Of a stretch of DNA of 64,000 bases, positions 19,408-32,700 are shown in pieces. The DNA lies in NCBI GenBank assembly GCA_015039365.1, contig WION01000064.1:1-64000 (forward strand), read 5' to 3'. Both the position numbers and the translations under genes were made by a program. Below the pieces are notes generated by a model. That model searched no databases and was not told the origin of the DNA. It worked only from the letters and a program-made list of their open reading frames with translations. The DNA is from Amanita rubescens. Lineage: Eukaryota > Basidiomycota > Agaricomycetes > Agaricales > Amanitaceae. The stretch's first letter is position 1. The number at the start of each line of letters is the position of its first letter.

Positions 19408-21057
19408 TTATATGTCACGCTGCAATCTAGTTCCTTGAACCCATGCCGCGCTTCTGTTCCTCGTATCACCTACGCACCACCATTTTTCGATCATATCTTC
19501 CTCGATCTCTGTCGGGACATGGAAAAAGTCAAGTGGACCAACGCCAGTTTCCCGAGCGGGATCGTAGACGTTGACTATGCGGTTTATTAGCCAGGGTGAT
19601 CGCATATAGAGCGTCGTGAATGAACTTACTCTGCTGAGCATCGAATGGTGCTCCGACGGCGAAGGTGCCCGTTCCCTCGGGGAGGCGTAACGCGGTGGCT
19701 CCGCCCCTAGTGGCGAGATATAGAGCCTCCTTCCAATTGATCCCTAGACTGTCTTTGCCATCCTCCTTTTTCTCCGTAGCTGATGACTGCGCTACCACCC
19801 TGTCATTCTCCCTCATCCTAGACACGATCACGGCCTGCCTCATCGCAGACATGATGTCCACGCTATACCCTCCCGCTATGTCCGTTCCTAGCCCGACTAG
19901 GACTTGGGCCTGCAAGGCCTCGCGGAGTTTGAACGGACGCGCGGAGAAGTAGACATTTGATAGGGGACAATGCGCGATGGCGGTTCCGGCTTTGCGCACA
20001 AGGTCTAAGTCTGGACCATCGAGGTAGGTGCAGTGTGCTTGGACGGTGCGCGGAGTGAGAAGATCTGCCTATATTCGGCATGAGCGTCGTCCGGCTCTTC
20101 TTACCGGTGACAACGACACGTACTTGAGAGAATACGTCAATATCCTCCATTCCTCTTTCCCCGCGAACCCACTTTACTTGATCCTCAGCCTCTGCCAGAT
20201 GAGATTGTATCCTCAAAGATTTCTCTTCAGAGAGTCTCCCAAGTCCTTTAAGCAGCTCGTTTGAACACGTCGGCACGAACCTAGGCGTGAGGACGGGTTC
20301 CACAAGCCGCCTGTGAACAGGAAGGTGCTGAACGAGTCCTCGACATTCCTCCGCAAAGGACGAGGCAGACGCAAGAGATGAAGACGTAGATGGTTCGATG
20401 TAGGAAGGTCTAGATGAAATATCCATAGAGAGTTTGCCTACCAATGCTCTGAGCCCAGCATTTTGCATCACTTGGGCCAGTACGAGGCTGCGAAATGCTC
20501 GTCAATTTTGGCATCCTCTCGTGATCAAAATGCCATAACGCGCACTTTGTTTCTTCCTTGATTGTTCCAAAGAGCAATACCGCGCCTGTTCCATTCTCGA
20601 TCAGCCGTCTAGCGAGATGCTCATAGACGCTTCTCGCTAGGGCCGCATTATTATCGAGACTTTCCTCGGCCTTGAACGTGTATCTATCGAGCCATTGCAT
20701 CAGGGGCAGATCGAGCCCATTGCCCTGGTACATAAACTGAGGTGCGTGGAGATGCAGATCGCAGAAAGTTGGCAGGAGAAAACTCCCGATAGAAATAGAT
20801 AATACTTCTTCCGTCGAATTTACAATCAACGATTGCGACGCAGCGGAGAGAGCTGGTTCTACATGCGTAATGAAACCCTGTTCATTTACAGCTTCGATCG
20901 GGAGGTTAGCATGAAACGTCTGGAGGACACGGCGACGATGACCGATAAACGGGATGAATGAAAATGACACACCGATAAGATAATCTTTTAGAATATCCAG
21001 CTGTCCCAGATCAGGTGTATGAACGAAAGTGCCTCTAATGAGCATCATGCTTTCCAA
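19408..21057 (-). CDS. Guanine deaminase
   Basis: It hydrolyses guanine to xanthine and ammonia in purine salvage and belongs to the amidohydrolase superfamily. Five exons read cleanly: 21057-20973, 20891-20546, 20487-20124, 20068-19630 and 19574-19408, giving 466 residues. The zinc ligands are visible: DLHLHAPQ (HxH), VQAHC and AHCPLSN (His), and GTDIAGG (Asp). The end GDTRNRSAAWVQGTRL is typical of the family. The intron at 20892-20972 is needed to join DYLI to AVNEQGF. Acceptor choice at 20069 (reading AG before GCAGAT) restores the frame into DLLTPRTVQAHC. The length equals that of other fungal and animal enzymes, and no break is seen. Confidence 0.9.
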
Positions 21058-22148
21058 AATTTAGAAGCTAAAGGCAGTGTTTCCACATTGAGTTGTTTGT
21101 CAGCGTAGCTCGGCGATTACCTTTATCAACAGATTGATGTTGACGTTGACATAAGACCATAAGATTACATCAGTCCTCGTTGTTCAAGGATCATTAGAGA
21201 CTCCGCGGCCGATGGAACTAATATTTATGAAGGGTCGTCGCTGCGATATCCACCCCTGATGGTCAACGGATCTGCCAACGGCCGGTGTCACTCATCCGTC
21301 CATATGCTCATCCTGTCTTGGAGCTCCTGGTACTGCGCGCGTTTGATGGGCACCGACAAACAAGGACAACCCAAGACGTTTCGCGCACAGGATTGTAAAA
21401 CGAATAAATACCAAGAACAAGAAAATAATATGGAGCTGCGCAACATCATGCATCGTGTTTGACGCGAGGTGGGTGCAGCGCACATTGAAGGGGATAAGTT
21501 GAGTGCTTACGATTCCCGCTAAAATATCAGCCCGATGTGACGTGCGACTTTACTAGCGTCAGATGTGAAGAACTTATGCTCAGATAGCATTTAGGCCACC
21601 GAGGAAGGAATAATTAGACGTGAGAATCCGACGACCTTGCGACTAGCTTAGGTAACCATGGCTTTTCGGCGCAGGCTTATTTTACTCAACAGAGATTCGC
21701 TCATAGTTTCAGCATGCGTGTCAATCCCAAATACTAAATATACGCCCACCGTTACCATGATTCGTACGTACAAGAGGGCCACCGTTTCCTCCTTTTGCTT
21801 TTGCCGGAAATCACATTGCTCAGGCTCTCAGGCATTTTTAGGGTTGCAATGAAAGAAAGAAATTTGGTGGGAACCTGGAAATTCGAGATCCTGTCCAGGG
21901 GTAAATCATCTTTTACCTTCCGAATCTCGTCACATCCGCCGGGGCCGTCTTTGGCTGTGTCGCCGTTCTCTACAACGTGGCAAACAAAGGGCACGATGCA
22001 AGGCCACGGGTATTGGCATAACGTACCTATCTCACCGAGTATAAAGCCGCCCCGCTCCTGCGCCCTTAATGGTTCTGCACCGGGTTCCCCTCCGCTTTCC
22101 GCCAAGACACGCTTCCTCACGACCACTGTATAAGCCAACATCAACAAC
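21058..22148. other. Intergenic
   Basis: No gene is supported. Short frames at 21259-21485 and 21658-22159 overlap on both strands and show no domain. The right end is the promoter of the gene at 22149. Confidence 0.5.
22039..22046 (+). promoter_or_regulatory. TATA box
   Basis: GTATAAAG lies about 105 bp before the ATG at 22149, with a pyrimidine-rich stretch (22090-22130) just before the start, a good fit for a strongly expressed secreted-protein gene. Confidence 0.5.
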
Positions 22149-22787
22149 ATGCATCGCATCTTGTACTCTCTTGTTGTATTGTTTGCGTCCTTGTACTCTA
22201 CGTTCGCGGCCCCTTTACCTTTGGAGGAAGGTTCCGCGGAGAAGCTAGTGGCGAGGTCCAGTTACAAGGGCAGGGTGAGTATTTCGCCGCCGGGTCAAAT
22301 TTTTATGGGCGCTGACGCTCGGTTTTGGTTTGCAGGGAACTTGGTTCAATGTTGGTAAGCAAAACTTATTGTTCATTGAAAGCAACCATAACAAGACCTG
22401 TAGGTCTTGGTAATTGTGGTCTGGAAGACACGAACGTGGATCCTATTGTTGCCATTTCAAAGACACTTTATGATCAGAACAACGGAGACAATTGCAATCA
22501 GGTTCGTTGTATTTTCAGAGCAGGGATGCATTGCCATTCATTCCATTTTCCAGTGGATGGAAATCAGTTATGGCGGCAAAAGCGTCCATGCTAAGGTCCG
22601 CGACAGTTGCCAAAGTTGTGGATATCATGACCTTGGTGAGATTTACTTTTTCATCTCCGTTTAAGGCCGATTCTAAGCCCCCTGGCATGCAGATATGTCC
22701 CCGGCGACATTCAAAGGACTTGCGACCCTGGGAACTGGACAAATCGAAGTTTCGTGGAGCTTTATGTCCAAGTCGTGGAAACCATGA
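22149..22787 (+). CDS. Secreted double-psi beta-barrel protein (RlpA-like, barwin/expansin fold)
   Basis: Five exons (22149-22274, 22336-22354, 22404-22501, 22554-22635, 22693-22787) encode 139 residues; exon 2 is only 19 nt. A signal peptide covers about residues 1-20 (hydrophobic LYSLVVLFASLYSTFA). The barrel shows the usual landmarks of fungal RlpA-like proteins: GTWFNVGLGNCG, VAISKTLYD, CNQ, ISYGGKSVHAKVRDSCQSCG and a final LGTGQIEVSW. The four Cys in these motifs probably form two disulphides. Members of this group include papain inhibitors and cerato-platanin/expansin relatives acting in the wall or outside the cell; no enzymatic role can be assigned. All splice junctions are GT-AG and restore the frame. 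Confidence 0.85.
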
Positions 22788-25700
22788 AGACTACCATGGC
22801 CAGATTCCAAGTCGCGACATCTTTTGCCCCCATAGGCATAACCGCGCCTCCAAGCTGTACTCCTGGTCCAACCTCCCATCACCCTTACGCCATCATACGA
22901 CTATAGAATATGTTCTGCAAATCTTCCAGTTCTAGAAGACACGAAGATGAAATTCGGCCCTCATCAATTGTATCTTTATCAACTCACTTTCTCCATTCCT
23001 ATTTGCCTGCAAGCAGGCCATCCGCATCCGGTTTGCCATCTTTGACCCTTCGAAATTTTACGCGACATCGCAAGCGACTCCTCCTTTCCGCGCCACTTGT
23101 TGATCAAGTGCTAGAGCCGACTAGATCGCATGTTTACCGCCAGCAGCTGAATCATCGAACAAATCGAGAGTTAGGCTCGATTTCGTTTGCGGGCGATTCC
23201 TTTTTCTTCCCAGCATGTGTTATGGGTTTCATCAGTCATTAAATCATGTATGAAAATTTGTGTAGACGCGTCATGTTGTTTCAATAGACTTCTGTCGGCC
23301 GATGCTAGCGTCAGGCTACTATGATACATACACATGATGCCAGGACGTTGATTATGCGTGGAAATTAGGCGTGCGACCCCGTCCCTCGGTACTTTTTCTA
23401 TCAGAGAAACTAAATAAGGCGTGCCAACCGGGTGAATGATCCGGTGCCAGTGCAACGTGGGTTGCACCTGTTTTATCGTCGCAAATGCCCTTGCCCAAAA
23501 ATCAGCTGTCTAAATGTCGCTAGGCGCATAGCTGCCTCCTACCCTCAAACATGTGTTCAGGATTTATGATGAAGTGAGCAAGAAAAGAATATGCCTGAAA
23601 TGTCTTAGACGATTACTATTTTCTGAGGACGAAAGCGAATGGACGGCGTGCCGTGACGCTCAAGGGACCGCTAACGTCAAACCTACGGGATCTCCACCTC
23701 GGACCTTGCCGTTGTCGTTGTCAGTCTCACATTGTAGCCAAGCTACAGCGCGAATGAAGTGCCATGCCGTAGCGGCGTGCGACGGCGACGATAATTGGTC
23801 AGGCATTTATGATTCTGTCAAAACGCGTGTCTATTTAACCCTTACGAAAAGGCTTATTCTGGGCCGTACCGGCATATATGAGCTCATGGCACCCCCACTT
23901 TACCCTATACTGGTTTTACTGTCAAGGCAAGGAAGGCCTCCTGTCTGCGCAACGACGTCACAGCGATCATGAGGATGCGCTCTCAACGGCAAATAATCGG
24001 CCGCTCTATCAGCAACAGCAGTCGCCTCTAGTTTCCCGTCTCGACTGCGGACAGAGCCCAGGGCGTCGCACGAAGGGATACAACGCTCTTCATTCCAGCT
24101 CACACTGCAGGCCATCGGCGCTTCAGCTCTCGTCAACATTGTACGCGGTACTGAGAGCATATCGATGAAGGATTGTCCATTATCGATCATGACGCAATCT
24201 AAGCACTGCACTTACTGCATAAATTACGCTAACACCATCGTTCTCGGCATCCGGTGTACCAAACCTGCTAATTAATGGTTCATCGACCTGTGCGAGGTAC
24301 GTACGTACTTACCCGGGTCACCCACTGCTCGGTAGCCCCTCTCTTATCATCGTCGATGCGGGCCGAAGGTGAGCAGCGACTACGCAGAGTATCTTCGTTT
24401 CCACGCACGGGCGGGATCACTATTTGACTAGCCGTGGGAGTACTGCGGCTTGGCATGTGGCAGAAGCGTCGCATTCTGGAACATTCATCCCGTAGTGACA
24501 AGAATAAAGTGCAGGTGGTGAGTAACTGAGGAATTGAGAAGAACAACTGCTCAGTGCTCAGCGCACAGTCGCCGCAGGGTTTCCACGTGGGAGCCGGGAA
24601 GTCAGGCCCCAGGCCTCAAGAGCACGTTCCCATCGCAGTCTTGTTTTGGAATGGTGGAAAATCCGTCCTCCACGAAAATCTTTTATCAAGGGAAGCACAA
24701 CTTGAACGCCACTTACTCACTATTGCAATAAACCCCGCCGATAGGTTTACTCCCTTGCCCCACAAGGAACAAGGGTTCTAAGTATAATGGTGAGTGATAC
24801 GTCAGAGTAAATGAATGCCCTTTAATGAACTTTGCCAAAGGTTCTGCTTACTACATTTCTCACTGGCGCAAACCAGATCATTTCTCGAGGTCTAACGCCT
24901 TCCCGCATGCAACGCATCGAACGATAACCTCCATCCTAGCATGCAAAACGTACAGACGAAGCAAAAGGCAGACAAGAACGGGAATGGCTTGGCATCCTTA
25001 AACAAAGGCTCTCTGACGGTCATCTCTCTTCACCGTCGTGCATCACATGGCGCAGCCTCTCGGCTTCTTCCACACTTGGGATACGGCGTCTCATAGCCGG
25101 CTTATCTACCCCACTGATCGAGAAAATGAACTGCGTACGGCTTCAACAACGCCATTGTTTCGGACCTTCATTCCAGAAACGAATTGACGCAAAAGAGGTA
25201 TACCTTGTCGCGCCAACTTTGTCATAGTATGGATGACAGCAGCTTGAACGTTGAACTTCAAGTATGAGCTACGAGCTCGAGCTCGAGCTCAACGGCCATA
25301 GGGTGGTTTGCTAATCTTCACGTTAGCTGCGAGATACGGCACTGTGGAAAGTGAAATGTTCGAACCGGTGTCGCAAACAATTGATTATATGCACCTTATA
25401 CTCAGGGCGGGCCGCAAGGGCGCTTCAGGCACTCAGGGGAACAGGGGAACGATGCAACGTCCTTCTATGAAGTAAGGTACGGTGCCGGGTTACTAGAACC
25501 CGAGTCTTGGCGCGGAGACTGGGGATCCTGTTCATTTCAATTCAGAAGCGATTCATACTACTTGTCTGCAACAACGTAAAAATAAACCTGAGATTGCGAC
25601 TAGCACGTATACACCATGAACGAAGAGAAAAAGTGCGTTCTTAATGATACATCAAATCAAAAAAAAAAAAAAAAATCAAAAAAAAAAAACTATGTCCGTC

Positions 25701-25873
25701 CTGGGGTGTATGAATAAAGCAAAGATATGCCCAGGAACAACGTAAGGAGAATGTCCAGGTCGTATAATACACGTGAAGTTTTTTTGAATAGACGTGATTG
25801 GTATGAACAGCGTGGTGCGAGGCGTGTGGTCCATTAATTATCGTTAGTAACGTGCGTATGGAGCCGTGACATC
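22788..25873. other. Long stretch without a supported gene
   Basis: Several short frames exist (such as 23553-23972 plus and 23171-23467 minus), but none shows a domain, a signal peptide or consistent splice sites. There is a GAGCTCGAGCTC palindrome near 25268-25290 and a poly-A tract at 25660-25690. RNA data would be needed to find a non-coding transcript. Confidence 0.5.
25659..25690. repeat. Poly-A tract
   Basis: Two runs of A (17 and 11) separated by TC. It may be a retroposon tail or slippage repeat. Confidence 0.8.
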
Positions 25874-26897
25874 TCATAGGAGAATCCTTGAGATGATCAA
25901 CGCTACACTTAAACATGTAGCGCCGATGGGGCGCATGGATAGTGCGCCGCTGGTCTTGGTGCTAGTACTAGTGCTAGTACTAGGTTGCACTACAACCGTG
26001 ATTGAAGAGGGTGAACCTGAGGTTGTAAATGTGTTAGTGACCGCAGGCGTGGTGCCGGATTGTGCAGTCGCCGTCGGGGCAGGTGAATTTGACACCGGGG
26101 TAGATGTTGCGCCCGATTGAGCGCCGCCCGTGGACGTTCCAGTAGATGAAGACGAAGTTTGCGTAGTAGAAGGACCTGGCGTGACAGTACTATTCGAGCC
26201 ACCAGTAATGGCGAACGTGGGACTAGCGTTACCCGAGTCACCCATTACTGATAAAGCAAACGGTGAGGACCAGAGCAAAATGGAGATCGCGTATACTCAC
26301 AGACGACAAGGTAATCGGTTCTGGGGGGTACGTTAGGGACGACGACATTAACGCTTCCCTGGGTGATGTTGAAGCCCTGAGCAAGTGGGTTATCTATATC
26401 AAAGACCGTGTCAATGACTGCCCGCATGATCCACAATCACAATCAAAAGAGGAAATTCCAATAGAAACGATAGCGCTTAAAGCTGCGCTGTACCTTATCA
26501 GGTGGGAAGGGTTCTATCCGGCAATGGTGTGCGGAATTGGCGCAGGCGGTAGGCAGCCGAAGAAGAGAGATGAAGACGCACTCAGCATGAGATTCAAACC
26601 TCCTCCTCCACCTAGATGGCCCAAAAGCACTTCACCAACCCGGTTTGTGATATTGGCATACGGTGGCAGGCCAGAAGTATCCCTTTATAGAATGTTCCGC
26701 ATAAGTGAAAAAAAAAGACACATGGATGTCGCGTACCAGACAACTGTCTGTGTCGAGCCCACGGTCCATACTGATGTTGAATTGGGGGCCGTTACAGGAG
26801 GAGCAACCACATCACGTTCCTGGAGGGGTAGGTATAGAGGGAGAGCCGGCGCAGAAACCAACCACGACAGGCAGAGAAAATTGAAGAAGAGGAACAT
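25874..26897 (-). CDS. Kre9/Knh1-like, Ser/Thr-rich GPI-anchored wall protein
   Basis: Exons 26897-26737, 26682-26582, 26393-26301 and 26247-25874 give 242 residues. A signal peptide (about 1-18) is followed by the Kre9/Knh N-terminal domain: APNSTSVWTVGSTQTVVW, DTSGLPPYANITN, NNPLAQGFNITQGSVNVVVPNV and LMGDSGNASPTFAI. A long Ser/Thr linker ends in a hydrophobic tail (CLSVALIISRILL) suited to a GPI anchor. Proteins of this group are linked to beta-1,6-glucan and wall assembly; the exact role is unknown. The third intron is unusually long (188 bp, GTGCGT to GATATAG); I chose it because it aligns the protein with the paralogue at 27287-27834. A small extra exon inside it cannot be excluded. Confidence 0.8.
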
Positions 26898-27286
26898 GGT
26901 CGTCGTGGTTGGAGGTGTCCCGCTGCGCGCTCAGGGACGACGTGAATGGAGGGCAACCCGGGAGATGGCCGTCAAGGGAAATATGTTCGGATCCTGCGTT
27001 TTATAGTCGAACATCAGCCGACCATGTGACATACATAATCGTTGATTTGATTGTTACTATCTCGTATCTAGGCAGCAACAAGTTTGGCGTGGCGGCAGAG
27101 CCAAGTCCGTGTGAGTGCTAGAATATAGTATTACATGCTCATTATACGGTGCATTATACAGGTAAGTAAGTCCCAAACGAAGATGAGGCTACATGGCGGG
27201 TTATTGTGGCATTACACTTTTTCTCGAGGCATTATCGTGACGTAACAATGGGTTTTGTCTGTGGCTTATCTGCAAGCGCTGGCGTC

Positions 27287-27834
27287 CTATGCAGCAACGA
27301 TGGTAAAAGCTTCACCACAGTTGCCAGAGTCGCCGAACACTGATTCATCAGATAAAGCACCCCGAGTATGGGAATCGTCAACTTACGGACGATTGCGTAG
27401 TCTGTCCCCGGAACAGTGTTTGCCGGAACAGTGATCTCTTGTCGTCCCAGAAGGATATCGAATCCCATGGCCAAAGGTGTATCTAACGAGTTGAACGTCA
27501 AACAGGGAGTCAGAGAGGCCATTTGTTGTGCGTACCAAGAAGCAAGAGGCCGCCCTTTGAAAACACAATCCGTCCCATCTTGTTGGTGATCTGACGGGGA
27601 GGGTTGGAAGTGTCCCTTTACGGTGATCAGCCACACCATATTTAGGGTACTAGAGATGGCATACCATGTGACATTATGTGTACTGCCTGCTTTCCAAACG
27701 GTGCCATTCCCGGGATAGATGACCGGGGGAACATACACGTCGCGAATGACGGCAGGTGCGGCTGTAGCGAAGGCGCCGAACAGAGCAACAACGAAGACTA
27801 TTACGGTGGTGAAGAGTGATGCGTTGAAGAACAT
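27287..27834 (-). CDS. Short Kre9/Knh1-like secreted protein without GPI tail
   Basis: Exons 27834-27665, 27615-27536, 27482-27387 and 27339-27287 give 132 residues, all junctions GT-AG and in frame. The order is signal peptide (about 1-25), GNGTVWKAGSTHNVTW, DTSNPPRQITNKMG, DTPLAMGFDI, ITVPANTVPGTDYAIV, LFGDSGNCGEAFTIVAA and stop. It is a tandem paralogue of the gene at 25874-26897, on the same strand about 390 bp upstream. It ends right after the domain, lacking the Ser/Thr linker and anchor. It is therefore predicted to be freely secreted, whereas its neighbour is anchored. Confidence 0.85.
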
Positions 27835-29722
27835 TATGAGAGTGAATTAGAAATTAGGGAAGAACTAAAAGCAGGTGAGGAGGAGATTAGTGGTGAGGAC
27901 AAGTGAAGGATTAAGGGCCCTCTCTTTATACGATATCCATGTGCTCTACGAAGGGGACGATGTAAACGATTACTATTCAGCCGCGCGAGAAGTGGAGCTG
28001 CCCAATAGCCTACAATCACTGTGTCATCAATTCTTGCTTCCTATCAAAACATTGAACACATGCTTATCTTTAACCATGCAGACGAAGTCTTTGCACAGCA
28101 AAGCATATGCCATCAAAAGATTCGACTCTTCGATTCACCGTCGGTCAATGTACCTCGTGACGCACCCAAGAGCCTCGTGGTACAAATACAGACTCCTCTG
28201 CAAGAGTCTTGAACAGTCTAGGACGCATCGTAGGCACGGGGGACAAGGCCGGATTTCCATCTACGGCTCACTTGGATTCCGTTATAACTGCGTTAAGCTT
28301 GAAGCTAGATTGCACATGGACGAGGTAAGAGTCTGTCCACCTGTTCGAAGGTAGCGCTTGCACCGAATCAAACTACAGACCCGTCATCCATTACATCGCT
28401 ACACTTGCAACGAGGCTTGCGAAGTCGCCCAAATTCGCACGGAAATGGTAAACCGTTTACCACTTTCGCTCTTGCTCCGTCTCTTCGGCCTGGGAAACTT
28501 ATCTACCTTTGTTCATTTCGCGGGAATACACCTCCTTGTCTTGCGGCGTGCTCCACTAAACTCGTACCCGCTTGATTTGCTTCTTTAAGCCAACAAACTG
28601 AGGATCACCTCAGGTTGCACACTGTTGGTGATGACTCTGCGTCTCGCCTGGGCTCGCCAAACCACATGATGGCGTAAAGTAACTTCCGCTAAGACCGCAG
28701 GTGAGTCATCAGCCCTTGTGTCGTTTGTGGCTTGGATGCATGCTCCGGCAAATTCGCTGACGACAGATAAAAAGAATTCATAGCATATTTTGGTTGTACG
28801 ATACGGGGAATAGATACCAGACTCAAGGTGTGAAAGAGAAATCTTGAGATTCTTGAACTTCTCAAGATCAAGTTTGCTTAGCCAGGGATCGATCGTCGGT
28901 GAACGATTGACAATGTCAGTCGTTACAGCTGAGTGGGGAGAGGATCATGCTTCCGTTTGTGTACATTTCCTGCTTGAATCCGACAGCGTACACGTCTGCA
29001 TTATTGTGCGTTAGGGTCCGCTTTAGCCTGCTAAACAGCGCTGCATTTTCCGTATGCGATAGGAGTATCGCTGTTTGCCGAAGCAGGATATGGGGGGGCC
29101 TAACCCCTGCTGTACCTGCTCCTCTGTCCGCTTGTGTCCTGGAAGCCTCGATTACACTCATTCCGACCTTTCAAATGGGCTCAAGCGGCTAATTCGAAAC
29201 GAGCCAGTGTCAAGAGTCTGATCGGGTGTTTCATGCGCCACGTCCAAATGCATTATACTGGTATGTGCCTATCTTTTGTGTGGTTTTCCGGTGCGAGTGA
29301 GGGCGGAAATTAAGGACAATCTATGTCGTAGATGCTCCTAGCGAGGGTATTAGTATAATATACCGAACCACTTCTTTGTCCTGATAAATTCCCGCAGTAA
29401 TGTCCGTTAATGGTTCGAAAGCATGCGAGCTCTAGCGCTATCTTTGGCCAAAGCACGTATGGACTGATATTGAATTAGAGACGGGTGGTACCGAAAGTCG
29501 CCAAGTAGACAAGAGAGAGAGTTGTAGCCCCTTGGTGACAAAGATGATTAGTCTGTATCCGATTGCCTGTAACCAGCGCAAATCCTATGCCACTTGATAC
29601 GACGAAAGCGCATCATAAAACGCGTCCAAACAACGCGTACACGCTAACGTTGATGTGACACACACCAATAAGTGCAATGTCACGCATCACAAGTCTACTC
29701 TGGCGTGTGTCTTCTCTCCGAC
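27835..29722. other. Intergenic, no supported gene
   Basis: Several frames of 60-160 codons occur on both strands without recognisable domains or coherent splicing. The right end serves as promoter of the RIF1-like gene. Confidence 0.5.
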
Positions 29723-32700
29723 ATGACCCTTCCTACGCCGCCACGCTCCTCACACTCAAGCAATAAGGAAAACATATCTTCAGCAACGCGCGCGGTGGCT
29801 TGGGCTGTCCATAACCAAATTCACAATCTCTCTAGTCCTCCAGCGAAGCTTTTTCGGACTCCTTCAAATGCTTCAAGGGACCAACCAGCTAGGAGCATCC
29901 TCAAGAAGCAGAGTTTTACTAGCTTACCTTTTTCGGACGATATATGCGGCGAATACAGGCCACGCGAAGTGACACCGGAGCCGGCTGATCCCTTATGCAA
30001 TCTAACTTACCTGGAACACCCTGTTTCGCGCATAATAGCATCAGATTCTTCCCTTAAAGACTTGATAGAAGCGTATAATGTTCTCGCAGCGCGTCTTCGG
30101 TCAAGTGTCACGGATACAACAGATGCGGACGCGTCTTGGCCGCTATTTCAACCTCTTAGGAAGAACAGGAACGCGTTTGTGAACGCGGTCGTGAGGGATC
30201 TTGCTAGGGCACTGGTGGACCCTTTGGTTAGTGGTGATGGATACCAGCCATCGCGTGGTGGGGAACGTATCTTAGCCCCTCTACCTTCCCCGAACAACAC
30301 ACCGAAGAAGAAGAAGGATGGAATGACGGCAGAGCAGGTCAAGTATGCCCGTGACTTGTGCACCGTTTCGCATTCCGCCATTCGGTTGCTTAATATTGTA
30401 TGGACACTACCAGCCATTTATGGGATCTTTTCTGGTAGGTGACGCTCCGGTGCGCATATATCCGGTTCTAATTTCGTTTTAGATGAAGGACTGGGTGAGA
30501 TCCTCACGCAATTGCTAGCAATACCCCTCGCCCCTGAACTGCCAACAATCAATGCTAGGAAGACATGTGCGCTGTCAATCTGGTTAATCCAGACACAGCG
30601 TCTTCCTCGGGATGTCCTTGCACCGGCAACGGATAGGATCGCAGCCGCGTTGAGGCGCGCCATTGATGGCGAGCTCGGAAAGGAGGGCAAAAAGGGCTCG
30701 GTTAGTGACGGCCTAAAGGTGCGGAAGCGCAAATAATATTATTCAATCTAATTGACGCGAGCTTTAGGCCATCCACGATTTATGCGCTTATCAGCCTGGA
30801 ATGTTTGTCAAAGCCTTTGCTCCCGTCCTTCCATTCGTCCTTCAAAACTTGCTTGGACCAACGCTCGCTCTCCGGGTTCAAGCTTGTCAGGCCCTGGGAG
30901 GCATAGTCACCGGCGCCAATAGATCAATTGGTCGGAGAGGACACATCCATGCAAGATTCGCGCGCCTGGTTCGAGTATTCCTTACACGTGTACCTGCTAA
31001 GAAGAAGGAACTGTCAACCACGCAAGGCATCATAATTCCTTCCACTCCGCGGGAATCTCTTATAATCCGCACTCTCCGGTCGACGCTAGAAGCGACGGAC
31101 CCGACGCACAGTGCCCAAGGCCCCGTCTGGGCCCTCAACGTCCTAGCTTGCCTGATTGTCCTTTTGGGCCCAGTCCTCATCGAGGATCATGCCTTACGCC
31201 GCACGCTGACTTCCCTGCTAACGCTTGGGCTGCGACACCCAAAGGGCTCCGTTAGGGCGCTTGCCTGCATCGCTTGGAGGCCGCTTGTATGGGCCTGGTT
31301 CCAACCGGCCTTTGGTTTTGACGTTCTCTGGCAAGATGTTCTGGAGGATATGGCAAATGACACGAGCCTCAGTGCAGACGAGAAGGAGCTCAGGAAAAGC
31401 GAGAGAAGGGAGTTTAGGGAAAAAGATATCTTGGCAGGGAAGAACTCGCTGTGGAAAGCCTTGATAAGCGTGGTTGAGTGTCAGACTGGTGTTGTCACGG
31501 TCGCAGCTCTGCTTGGCGCGGAAGATGCCAGCGATGATTCCGAGGACGATGATTTACTCGATGTCAATGACAGTATTCAACGCATGTTCTCAGTCCTCAA
31601 GGTCATGGTTTCGAAAGGCGGAATAACTTGTCAAGATGGTGTCGAAGTCTTGAAGCGGCTCGTCAGTTCCGAACAGTTGTCTGAAAAGTGGCACGTCAAC
31701 ATGCTCCTGCCTCGTTCTTTATTCTCCGCAAGTTCAAACCTTCTATCTGTGGAATTCAAGAACCTCTCGACCTCGGTCAGGGCGATCCTCGAGAGGTCGG
31801 CTGGCGTGGAAGAGATTAGGAATCTGACTACGGAAGAGCTTTCAAAAAAATGGATCTTTGATGGATTGATCGAGGTCTGGAGGGAGATCGTCAATTGCTT
31901 GGAGATAATGGACGGCGATGAAACTCCTGCAAGTTCTCCCTTGTTCACTATGACGACATTTACTGACGGAGATGCATACTAGGTTACAGACGTTTCAGAA
32001 CCTTGGGATGGATTGATCAAGGCCAACGTTAGCCATTTACTAGGTGAGTTACTATCAAGCGCCTCTAATTTATGCTGACTTTTGTGTAGAAATTGGCGAC
32101 GATGTTGCGACTACTGCCTTCACTGTTCGCGCAGCAAATATTCTCATTGATATTATTCAGGATCGAAACGTTGACATGACTCCCAAAGCATCCGTTGCCC
32201 CTTCCGTCGCTCGGACGTCCAAGTCGTCAGAGATTGAGGTGTTATCGGTGGCTCTTTCATCGGATCCACCTCAAGAAGACCCTCTCCCTACAAAACATAC
32301 TACGAATGGGGAACTCAAACTAAAGGTTGTTCGAGACTTGTGGACGACCGTAAGGACTACGGTCCCACATTCCCTTCTTTCCACTGCTAGCGAAAAACTT
32401 CTTCTATGCTTGATCACGAACGAGGATGAACTTCTCGACGAAGACGGTCTACCGGATCTCGATGCAGAGCGTGATAATGTGGCACTCAAGCCCTGGGCGC
32501 AGCTTTGTGCAGAGCTTGTCATGTGTTGCGATATCGATGTCCTGAAGGCCTTTTGGGGCATTGACAGCGATGCTTCGGTGGAGCTTCGAAGATGGTGTCG
32601 GGCGAAAAACACCATGTTCGTTTGGAGAATTTTTGCGGACATGTGGAAAGCGGATTCAGCTTGTGCATGGGAGAATTGCGCAGTTCTCTTGTCTGTTCCC

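Noticed and set aside
23553..23972. 139-codon plus frame as a gene
   Set aside because: No recognised domain, no introns and no clear upstream signals; composition is like the surrounding non-coding DNA.
25268..25292. GAGCTCGAGCTC palindrome as a regulatory site
   Set aside because: Short GC-rich palindrome with no gene nearby to connect it to.
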